DNA of 64,000 nucleotides, from assembly GCF_040954645.1 (NCBI RefSeq), contig NC_092806.1, positions 116,170,458 through 116,234,457 of the forward strand, given 5' to 3'. Source of the stretch: Diabrotica undecimpunctata. Taxonomy: Eukaryota; Arthropoda; Insecta; Coleoptera; Chrysomelidae. Below the pieces are notes generated by a model. That model ran no database searches and was not told the DNA's origin. It saw only the letters and a list, made by a program, of their open reading frames with translations. Positions 12,445 through 22,019 of this stretch are shown piece after piece (the stretch's first letter is position 1; every line of letters starts with the position of its first letter). Both the position numbers and the translations under genes were made by a program.

Positions 12445-12655
12445 AAGGAGATATAATTCTGATAGAGAGCATCGCGATATGATTGTCCTAACTGAGGATG
12501 AGATAATTCTGATTACTGAGAGTGTGAGATAATTTTAACCTGTCTTGTCACTGGCAAAGATCCAGCTTTTTATAGAAATTTTAAGCGAGGGAGACTTTTA
12601 TGATCTTTTTATGGCATTATAGTTCTGCAAATTCAAAAGCAATAAAATATTTTAC
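12233..12655 (+). repeat. Dispersed repeat copy A
   Basis: Aligns by eye with 29797-30062: shared words include ACACTTTTATTA, TTTCTTGAAAA, CTTAAACA/TTTAAACAATACT, TTGCTATGTCG/GTGCTATGTCGGCG, TGTGATAACTA/TGCGATAACTA, TTTTATAG.GATTTT and the ending AAATTC(G)AAAAGCAATAAAA. Copy A is longer because of an internal duplication (CGCGATATGATTGTC at 12342 and again near 12472). It could be an LTR or the 3' end of a retroelement. Confidence 0.6.
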
Positions 12656-13367
12656 GACCGGCTACTAAAAACCCTTTTAGTGAGAATATAATAATCAGAC
12701 ATGTCGATGTGTACATAATGGGTGAATCTGTTTGACCTCGTTTAACTGACGCCTAAGATTAGCACCTCGGGTATTAGGTAAATAATATAAAATAGTCTGA
12801 TTTATGAGGTAACAAAAAATTTAGGCATTTAACGAAAACTTTTTTTGTAATAAATATATTGCAAAAAAAATATAGTACAGAGGCGTAGTCTGAACTACTG
12901 ATAAAGAAATATGTTAGGACCGCAACACACTCTACTACCTCTCAGGACCCGCTAAGTGAAGCAAAAAATGCAGAACGAACCTTAATATTATGCTTATGCG
13001 ATTTAAAGTGGAGTTTTATATGGAGTAAACACGCTCTATGTCTAAACTTTAAAAAGGAGAAATCTATTAATATTAAAAGTAGGATAAGAATTCTCTACAA
13101 CTTTTTTGAGTAAATTAAGGGATTCCCTTCGGTAAAAAGTATGTGTCAACTTGTGTAACTTAAGGTTATATTTGTGTCTTGTTGGATGGTAAGAAAAGTA
13201 GTTGAGCAACCACTTGGAAACCATTATTTTCATATATACGTTTTTGCCAATTTATTACCTATATGAGTTCACACGTGAACTGTAACTGAGTATCAAGGCT
13301 GTTAAACACAAATAAAGTATCAGAGGTCTTATCAGGTGGTAATGCTAGAATAAATCTTCTACATATA

Positions 13368-14943
13368 CAGTCGGAGAGAGTTGGCCCATAAAAATCATGC
13401 AAACAAGCTGAATTTTGCAAAAAATATTAATTTTGAGACCCCAAAAAAGATGCAAAAAAGTTTACAACTTTTACCCTCGGGCTTCCCCCTAAAACCCTAC
13501 TCGTATGGGGGTAAAAACGCAAAAAAAAATCGATTTACTAAGAATCTGTTCACCGTAGAAAAAAATTTTTCAAATAAAAAATATAGCTGAGATAATTTTA
13601 AACAAAAATAGTTATAAGGATTTTTTGTGTAGAATAAACCGTTCTTTTAAAAACAACGCTTCGAGCGACCGTCGATTTTACATGTGAGTTACGCGCGAGA
13701 AATTAATGTTCAATAAAATTTGTATCAGCTCGACAGTAAAAATTCGATATCTTTTGATCCAAATGTCCTATCGACAAAAATCAAAGTGCGGTTTAAAGGC
13801 AAAGAGTACAGCTTTTGTATTCAGTTTTTGTGTTTTGCCGAGAATAAACTCAGTTTTTATATTTAAGGTGTTAAATAAATTAACGTGGCGCGATTTTTGC
13901 CACTTTTTACAATTCTCGTGGGATCAATAAAATTGATTAATTTCATTGACCAGTTGTGGTAAAATTTTCATTTTTAGAGATCAATCTTTAAAATCTATGG
14001 CATGAAATTTCAATTTTGAGTTATGGAAACAAATATTAAACATTTGAAATATGAATAGAAAACGCAGAATTTAATGTTTTACATTACAAACGATCACACG
14101 TCACAAGAAATGCATTTAAGAAGACGGTTTTGAGTGTAGTTTATTGCAGAAGTTTTGTTTTTGAAAAACGTACTAGTGTAATTAAAAAAAAAGTTTTAAA
14201 TGTTTTAGATCGTTCGTTGTGTGAAAGTTTAAATCCAGCGTTTTTTAAGCATATTTAAAATGCCTCATATTTGTTGTCAAAACTTAAAACTAAAATTTCA
14301 TGATATGGGTTTTAAAGGTTAGTCTCTAGTAATCAAAACACTTTATAGTGGCCAGTCGATAACAGGGATAAAGTGTATTGATCTCGTGAGAATAATAAAA
14401 AATGGCAAAAATCGCGCCACTTTTATTTATTCAACACCTGTATAAAATCTGACTTTATTTGCGGCAAATTACAAAAACTGCATACGAAAGCTGAACTCTT
14501 TACCTTTGAAACGCATCTTGATTTTTGTCGATTGGTCACTTGAATCAAAAGATATCGAATTTTTACCGTCAAGCTGATACAAATTTTATTGAACATTGAT
14601 TTCGCGCGCGAAACTGACATGCAAAATCGACGGTCACTTTAAGCGTTGTTTCTAAGAGAACGGTTTATTCTACACAAAAAATGCTTATTAACATTTTTGT
14701 TTAAAATTATCTCAGCTATATTTTTTATTTGAAACATTTTTTTCTACGGTGTACAGATTCTTGGAAAATCGATTTTTTTCCGTTTTTATCCCCCTGCGAG
14801 GGGGTTTTTGGGGGGAAGCCCGGGGATAAAAGTGGGTATCTTTTTGCATCTTTTTTGGCGTCCCAAAATTGACATTATCAGCAAAATTCAGCTTGTTCGT
14901 ATGATTTTTAGAGGTTCAGTGGCACTTTCGTCTCTGACGACTG
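13368..14943. mobile_element. Foldback element with about 740-bp inverted arms
   Basis: The left arm (13368 to about 14115) and the reverse complement of the right arm (about 14195 to 14943) match almost throughout, leaving a centre of only about 80 bp. The outer ends share CAGTCG. Matching landmarks include AAGCTGAATTTTGC, the G/C-run block near 13480-13515 and 14790-14830, ATATAGCTGAGATAATTTTAAAC, TAAACCGTTCT, CAATAAAATTTGTATCAGCT and GTGGCGCGATTTTTGCCA. Arms differ by many substitutions and small indels. Two mirror-image open frames, 13706-13930 (+) and 14620-14423 (-), are just the two arms. There is no transposase, so this is a long-TIR MITE or foldback transposon. Confidence 0.85.
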
Positions 14944-17271
14944 GAGTAATATCGTGTAACAAAACAATTTAAAATTTTTAAAAACTGTTCTGTTTTATTT
15001 TATTAATGAACGTTGAACTTGTAACATCCTTGAAAGATCTTTTACCTTCACCGAAACCAGCGATTGTAAAGATTTTTTTAAAAAATAATTTTCGACTGTA
15101 GTATTTTTCGCTTTATTTCGTAATCTATACGTACTTTACGAAATTCTGCCGGAAATAGTTTTAAAATGATTGCATATAATTCGTCTTAACCAATTATCGT
15201 ATGTTCAACACGCCGAGCAAATAATTACTATGTGCATATTTTAAAAGACCCAGTTTGGTAATACACGAGTTCTCCATGTGATTTTATTTGTTAAGATTAA
15301 TAATATTTACTTGGAGATATATTAAAACAAAAATAAAAAGGTTAGCAACAGATATACGAACATATGGAAATATAAAAATGGGTTAAGTACATATTTTTTT
15401 CCTTGGTCCGTAATCGATCTAAAAATAACCTGGAATAGGTCATAATATAGAATATTGAGAAAATTTAGTCCTGGTGTAAGTTAGTAACACGGAAGATATC
15501 ACTGTATCTAGTGAAAGTAAAAGATATATCAGAAGGTGCTCGTGCTCGAATTCTAGTTAAGTCTTTTGCCATTATACATATAGTTAAATTGTCAAATCTA
15601 GTCATTTTCTGTCTGCTCCTAAAGAAAATGTTAACACCACATATTTTTCTTCGGGGTCTTAATTTTGACTCGTGCTATGCAATGTTTGGCCATCAACATT
15701 TTAAGTTCGACCGGTGCTCTACAAATTTTCACATCTAATATTCTTAATTTCAACCGGTGCTATGCCAAATTTCCATTAGTGTCCAACAATGCTAAGCTAA
15801 TTAACTATTCCAACGAACAGTGATTAATCACTTTTGTGGACTTTACTTGAGTTAGAATTTTTATTATCGACTACGAAAGTGGATACAATTACGCCACATT
15901 TTACGCAACATATTTATGTTACATTTAATTCAAGCAGTACATATGTTATTTTCTCTGTATAGTCTAACGTTTAATTATGATTAAAGGTGAATTGGGTTAA
16001 CTAAAGATTTACTATGACGGATACAAAGAAAATTTGCTATTTTTTCTTTATTTCACACTTTTTCTATTTGGAATAAAGCTAATTCGTTCCAAAGAGGACT
16101 TGTATTCTCGTATACCTAGACAAATCCACTGAATCATCAAGCCGGCTAATATAGGAATAAAATTTATTTTGTTTAAAAAATCTGTAATTATAAAAAATTT
16201 ATAAAATTAAGGTAGAACTAAACATCTGAAGTGTAATATAATTAAAATGTCATTCACTTATCTGTACCAATTAATGAAGGTTTTTATATTTTTTTGCTGA
16301 AGAGCTGGCTAAATAAGAAACAAATTCCTTTTTCTAAATTCAGACCCTTTTGTGTACTAACCAAAAACCGTGTACAAATCTGTGATGGGGAAAAAAAGTC
16401 TGTGTCTGGGAACAACATTAATTACCAACTAATCGGCTTAATACGTCAGGGTTGAGTCAAACAAAAACTTTGATAAAACTATCTTACCCTACAATATAAA
16501 ACGTGAATTACCAAAGTGGCTTCTCTAAATGAGCAAAAAATATGTTAAATTGATATGATCTTCTCGCTGGACACGCATGTCATTGTTTTAGAATCGGTTT
16601 AAATTCCTAAAATGTTTACTCTTATACACTCAGAGATAAGGAACTCTAGAAAGCTGATCAACATCTCCAGGAGTATTGGCATTCGAGGTTTTAACTAGAT
16701 TAGGTTTATGTACAAAAGATCTTGTTATAATATGACGCTTACTTGATCTACTGTTAAACAGATAAACTTATCCAATTTTTTTTAAGATAAAAGGACCAAA
16801 GCATTAGGAAAAAAGCTATTTTATGATATTTGTGCATTTCTGTACCCCAATATTTTCTTTGTATTCTGCATTGTCTTCTTTACGTAACCATCAGTAAGTC
16901 AATTGTATTTCAAAATTGTTAACCAGATCTGGCTGGACATTTTTTGATTAAATATACTCTATTTCGATCACACCTACAACTTAATTTCCTATCTATGCAT
17001 ACGATTTAAAATCTTTACTTACAAATCAAACATGAAGATATCCGACATGCTTTCTTCATTGCCCTCGCCATTTTATATCAAACGCGTGACGGTGCAATAA
17101 GGAAGGAACGGAAATAATTTAATGTGCTGGTAGTTGGCTGTTCACTGATTATTATTCAATGAGTTTTCTTGTAAAAATGTATGAATGCTAATATGTTTCC
17201 TAGACCGATTACATAAACTGTTAGTCCGGGTTTTGGTGGTTTTATTACAAAAACTTAATAGTAAGTGAGAT
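14944..17271. other. AT-rich intergenic DNA
   Basis: No recognised gene or element in 2.3 kb. Frames are short and without motifs, including a 75-codon frame at 15511. Confidence 0.4.
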
Positions 17272-17331
17272 TAAAATATATTCAAAAAAAAAGGAAAAGA
17301 CAGTCAAGATTTGATTTCACGTACAGTGCGC

Positions 17332-17390
17332 CTGTGCATCCGCTTATACGTATTTCGGCCTAATAGGCCTCTTCAGAACGGCTTTCACAG
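17332..17390 (-). ncRNA. Type I hammerhead ribozyme, copy 1 (intact core)
   Basis: Read on the minus strand. Stem I outer pairing is CUGUG with CACAG, then an internal loop (AAAG/AUG), then inner stem I CCGUU with AGCGG. The core is CUGAAGA (C3 to A9), stem II is GGCC/GGCC closed by UAUUA, and GAA (12-14) follows. A very short stem III of two or three A-U pairs comes next, ending UAUA with A17 at the cleavage site. Self-cleavage is predicted between minus-strand bases 17345 and 17344. All invariant residues (CUGANGA, GAA, UH) are present. The minimal stem III suggests activity might be better in a dimer, as known for satellite and Penelope-type hammerheads. Confidence 0.88.
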
Positions 17391-17728
17391 TCGCTCTGAA
17401 CGTGAAAACAAATCTTTTCTGTCTTAGGAAGCAACTCTAACATGGCTTCGTATAGACGCAAATAGCGACATCTGATATTAAAATCCGTAAAGTAATTTTC
17501 GAAACCAAATTCAGAATTTTGCTTTAATCTGTGCCTTCTAAGAATTGCAAGGCAAAACAGACGTTGATAAAGATGTTATTAGAGACATGGGGAATCTAAA
17601 AATTGCATTGCACAACATATCTCCTCAACTAAGCAAAATTCTTAGCGAATTGGTTTCTAGTACTCGTACAGAGTATATCGGAATAAAAAGGAAAAGACAG
17701 TCAAGATTTGATTTCACGTACAGTGCGC

Positions 17729-17787
17729 CTGTGCATCCGCTTATACTTATTTCGGCCTAATAGGCCCCTTCAGAACGGCTTTCACAG
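17729..17787 (-). ncRNA. Hammerhead ribozyme, copy 2 (A9 to G)
   Basis: Same fold as copy 1, with stem I, stem II and the GAA segment identical. The core reads CUGAAGG, so conserved A9 is G, and the stem III loop changes from CG to AG. A9 takes part in the tandem sheared pairs of the core, so this copy should cleave poorly or not at all. Confidence 0.8.
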
Positions 17788-18125
17788 TCGCTCTGAACGT
17801 GAAAACAAATCTTTTCTGTCTTAGGAAGCAACTCTAACATGGCTTCGTATAGACGCAAATAGCGACATCTGATATTAAAATCCGTAAAGTAATTTTCGAA
17901 ACCAAATTCAGAATTTTGCTTTAATCTGTGCCTTCTAAGAATTGCAAGGCAAAACAGACGTTGATAAAGATGTTATTAGAGACATGGGGAATCTAAAAAT
18001 TGCATTGCACAACATATCTCCTCAACTAAGCAAAATTCTTAGCGAATTGGTTTCTAGTACTCGTACAGAGTATATCGGAATAAAAAGGAAAAGACAGTCA
18101 AGATTTGATTTCACGTACAGTGCGC

Positions 18126-18184
18126 CTGTGCATCCGCTTATACTTATTTCGGCCTAATAGGCCCCTTCAGAACGGCTTTCACAG
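18126..18184 (-). ncRNA. Hammerhead ribozyme, copy 3 (A9 to G)
   Basis: Identical to copy 2 over the 59-nt ribozyme, including the A9-to-G change. It lies in the partial third unit, which also carries a 7-bp duplication (GTGAAAG) just after the ribozyme on the plus strand. Confidence 0.8.
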
Positions 18185-18599
18185 TCGCTCTGAACGTGAA
18201 AGTGAAAACAAATCTTTTCTGTCTTAGGAAGCAACTCTAACATGGCTTCGTATAGACGCAAATAGCGACATCTGATATTAAAATCCGTAAACTAATTTTC
18301 GAAACCAAATTCAGAATTTTGATTTAATCTGTGCCTTCTAAGAATTGCAAGGCAAAACAAGGCAAGGCAAGGCTAAAATATATTCATTTGTTCATTATTT
18401 TATCGATTTGTCAATTTACAGTTGTCTTTGTTCCATTTTGCGCTCAATATCTTGCTATTCTCACGAATTTTTTTGTTCATTTTTCTATATTTTATTTTCA
18501 CTCTAGTTTACTGTTCCCGGTTCTTTAAAAATGGCCAATGCAATCAGGAATCATATATTTATGCTATATGAAACCATTTTATGCTTCCTTAAATATTGC

Positions 18600-18790
18600 T
18601 TAGAAGGAAACGTCATAAGAGTTCTGGAAGCAGGCGCATAAGATAAGGAAAGACGAGGAAGGCCACGAAGAAAGTGGTTTGATGCCGCCCGGACTGACAT
18701 AGAAGAAATGGAAACAAGAGACTGGAAAAAACAAGTGAAGGGCCGTAAAAAGTGGAAAGTCAACACTATCGAAGCCAAGTGGGCTGTAGT
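18600..18790 (+). pseudogene. C-terminal tail of an RTE-like RT
   Basis: Reads RRGRPRRKWFDAARTDIEEM followed by RDWKKQVKGRKKW and NTIEAK. The GRPR-K-W ... D...M ... W...A.DR..W pattern is the conserved C-terminal tail of RTE-like and related endonuclease-RT proteins. Upstream RT sequence is absent, so this is a 5'-truncated or eroded copy. Confidence 0.75.
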
Positions 18791-18926
18791 GCTATTATAT
18801 ATATTAAATATTGCTTTACCACTCTTATTTTTTTTTAAACTACACTCGAATTACACACTCGAGTTACAAGATGTATTTTATTTAGTTCATTATTTTATCT
18901 TGTCTGCGCGGCAGACAAGAGTAAAG

Positions 18927-18985
18927 GGATGAGGCTCAAGTTTAACATCAAGAAAACCAAGGGTCTATTAGTCAGCAAGCAAAGA
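18927..18985 (+). pseudogene. Short RT scrap
   Basis: Reads GMRLKFNIKKTKGLLVSKQ, matching the 'G-L-x-L-N-x-x-K-T-K-x-x-x-x-S' segment just after the catalytic YADD of non-LTR RTs. It lies downstream of an RT tail on the same strand, so it belongs to a different or rearranged copy. Confidence 0.55.
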
Positions 18986-20577
18986 AACCTGTTCAGCTGT
19001 CGAGATGTATGTCCTAGGTATGCTGACTTGCTCATGTTGATTATTGTTAACAGTTATCTGTTTTTCCTATACTTCTTAAAATTTCGAGATTTGTGATCCA
19101 GCCAAGATATTCTAAACATACTTTTGTATCCACATTTCGAAGGGCTCAAGGCGGTCCATTGTAACGACTTTCATTCAAACCCCTATTACATACAACAAGA
19201 CAGAGTACACATAGTATTTCATAAATCTGAGACTTGTGGTTATTTTAAGGCTGCGGCTGCTCAGCAAGGTCTATATCTTAAAGAAAGTTGTTTTTGTCAT
19301 TTCTGTCCTTGTTCTTATTTCCAGATCTGGGTCTAGCTTGTCTGTTATCCAGCAGCCAAATTGTGTTACTTGTTCTATTGACTGTCGTAGTTATGTTTGG
19401 AAGTTTGTGTTTCAACCTATTGCCATTGATCTGCTTAATTTTAGGGCCGAGGTCGTTACCTTCTCATAGTTTGTTTAGTAGAAGCTGGCGTTTTTCTGCG
19501 CTGCCTGCTTTAAAATATGTAGTCTGACGAGTTTATTGAACAGAGCTTTACACCGATAAGCATAACTTCAAGTACTTCTACATCTCCAGTGTCTAGTAAG
19601 AGACTTTCAACCATCCAACTCTTGATTCCCTGTATATTCAAGAAAGCAACTAACTCAGATCACTACCACCAGATAACCAAACCATGTCAAAGATCTCTTG
19701 ATTCTTGATTATATGCCTATATTGATATATGCATATATATTGATTATTACCAATAAGAGAATTGATTTTTTTATTGATATTGACATTGATATCATTTAAC
19801 CACCATTGACCTTGAGATGATGAAAATACTTATTGTATTTTGTTCTATATACTTTTGGAATTATTTAGTTTCAATTTGATAGGTACTTTTGGTGGGATCC
19901 AACCTTCTTCCGAAAATCTATGGCAAATAAAAAAATCTATGAAAATCATTGGCATGAATAATTTCGTCTGCTACAAATATCATTACCTTGAGTGGCACCT
20001 GAACTCTCTTGAGATTTCTTTCTAATATTAAAATGTTACGTAGCACATTTAAATATTTTCATTCGTGCCATTGCAGAGTCAAGACTTAATGCACCATTTC
20101 AATTAAAATATTTTTTTATACTTCTGGGTTAATAGTATAAAATTGTAAGGTTTAAACTGAACATTTTATAAATACGTTTATTTTATCACTCTCTAAAATT
20201 TCTATTCCTAGTAAGGTGTACGAGTGTGTAATGCTTGAGTATCATGTGCAACGTCCGGCTTCGATTTCTGGCATCATCGAAATGTCCGAGATATTTTCAA
20301 AAATATAGAAAGATCTTAGGTTGACTCAGCCTGAATAAAATGAGTAAACCAGGGGTAGCACCGGCTTTGTTTTCTTCCTTGAAGAATAATTAAGAAAGAA
20401 CCAAGAAATTGCATTTCTTAAACCAATTCTTCTGCTGTTATATAAGCGGAATCTGCCAACTCTCTAATGCATATGATGTATTATTATATATTACGCTGTG
20501 TTTAACACTGTGGGTTATAGGGGCCCAATAGTGTCTAAAAAGACCCCTGATTTAAGCCGAAATATAAGTACCTTAGT
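18986..20577. other. No recognised gene
   Basis: Contains short frames around 19124-19527 without recognisable motifs, and a TGATAT/TTGAT-rich simple region near 19700-19800. Otherwise AT-rich intergenic DNA. Confidence 0.35.
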
Positions 20578-21020
20578 CAGTCACGCCGCTTTGAAGTCTA
20601 CAACTTATGAGTCGGTATTAGCTTGGAACTACAAATAGTTCCTTATGTAACTGGCAGATTACCACAAAGTAACTTTGTGGGTGCCAGGACATAGACGAAT
20701 TGTTGATAAAGATATTGCCGATACTCCTAATACTCCTTTTATCACTACCAGACCTATTCTGCGGTGTACGGATCAGATGAATCAGAAAAATAAAAAGGGA
20801 ACTTGTGTAGCCTGCCAGAAAAACATTCCAGGTCAAAAGCAAGCAAAAACGTTATAACATTATAACAAACTTCAAAAATACTCTTGGGGCTTCTGAAAAC
20901 TGAACTCAGAGTAATCTGGAACTCTATAAACTGGAACAGGTCTTTTTAGATCCTGACCACGTAACAAATACATCTCCCAAAGAGATAATAGACTTTCTGA
21001 GAGGAATAAAAAAGTTTGAC
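20578..21020 (+). pseudogene. RNase H and 3' end of an LOA/R1-like non-LTR element
   Basis: At 20580-20790 it reads ALKSTTYESVLAW, HKVTLWVPGHRRIVDKDIAD and TPFITTRPIL, the C-terminal half of a non-LTR RNase H domain (V-P-G-H-.-G-I...N...AD...P signature). At 20940-21019 it reads FLDPDHVTNTSPKEIIDFL and RGIKKF, which resembles the very C-terminus of LOA/R1/I-group ORF2 proteins. The Cys/His segment normally between them is mostly deleted. No intact frame remains. Confidence 0.7.
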
Positions 21021-22019
21021 TAAACTTAGATATAGCGTATACACCAGATATCTGTCAGGTCAGAGTGTGGACAGGTCTGCTAGGCCATTTGATCACTTTG
21101 AAATAAATAGTCTAATATAAGTTATCATTTATTACTTATTCCACAGTTGTTGAGATTTTCGGAAGTTTACTATCTTCACACGCTTTTTAAAATGATTTTT
21201 TCCTACAACAAGAACCTGATTTTATCGTTAGAAAAAAGCAGTAACAGTCTGAAGAGTAGGTTATGGAGTAATATTTTGACTTTATATTAATACTAATAAT
21301 TATTACATCGTATAATAATAATACGGCTATATATCACTTTTACCCTTGTGTGTGGTTTTTTATTGAAACAATGAAAATATTAAAAAAACACTCTCAAAAT
21401 ATAGTTACACCAATTATACATGTTAATGAACTTGCTCAATGAAGGCTTAAAACAATTATGTTTAATGCCAAGATCAAAGGAAAACTAGGAAATGCTTCGT
21501 GAACCATTTATTTTTAAAATTGTTTTCGGCATTAGGAGTTAAAATAGATTTCCTGTTAATGTCAATGGTTTGACAGAATTAGAAAAATAATGTATATAGA
21601 TTTTTAAAATGATAGCATAAAGTTCTTATACTTGGATAAAAAAAATAAAATTTATTTTGGGACTTCCCAACAGTTTTTTAAATACATTTTTATAAACCCT
21701 ACAGTTCCAGTCTACTTCATTTAAAACAGTAAATTAAGGTTACGACAACAATTAAGACATAAAGGGAACCTTTCTTCCGAAACTTGGGGTGTCTTGGAGA
21801 GGGAAAAAGGCAGATTTCCTGACCATTTCTACAGAAATTTAGTCAAGAATCCTGCCTTTCTATCCTCGAGTATTGAGTTGATTTCTAGGACTATCTCATG
21901 ATGCTCAATTGTACCCTCTTCGGCTAAGTGCAGCACTCGATCAAATTCAAGCACAAATATTCCTTAAGCTCAAATATTACTTCAACATCAAACAGACCTG
22001 AATATCATCAACAAACTCT
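21021..22019. other. No recognised gene
   Basis: AT-rich. It may include the 5' untranslated part of the piggyBac-like element downstream, but no TTAA-flanked terminal repeat could be identified. Confidence 0.35.

Larger units (their letters stand above)
17285..18373 (-). mobile_element. Tandem 397-bp hammerhead-ribozyme retroelement array
   Basis: Two complete 397-bp units (17293-17689, 17690-18086) and a partial third (18087 to about 18350) lie head to tail. The first two copies differ at only about two positions. The block is bounded by the same 13-bp word TAAAATATATTCA at 17272-17284 and 18374-18386, a target-site duplication consistent with retrotransposition as a unit. The plus-strand left end begins with an A-tract, and the right end shows slippage-like CAAGG repeats. 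Each unit carries a hammerhead ribozyme on the minus strand. A 71-codon plus-strand frame (17545, 17942) recurs only because the unit does. The design fits metazoan retrozymes or non-autonomous Penelope-like elements; no RT is present. Confidence 0.85.

Noticed and set aside
13706..14620. Two similar small proteins encoded on opposite strands
   Set aside because: They are the two arms of the foldback element read from each side; similarity follows from the inverted repeat.
17545..18157. Repeated 71-codon plus-strand ORF as a gene family
   Set aside because: It recurs at exactly 397 bp only because the tandem unit does, and its last third is the antisense of the hammerhead ribozyme. No domain recognised.
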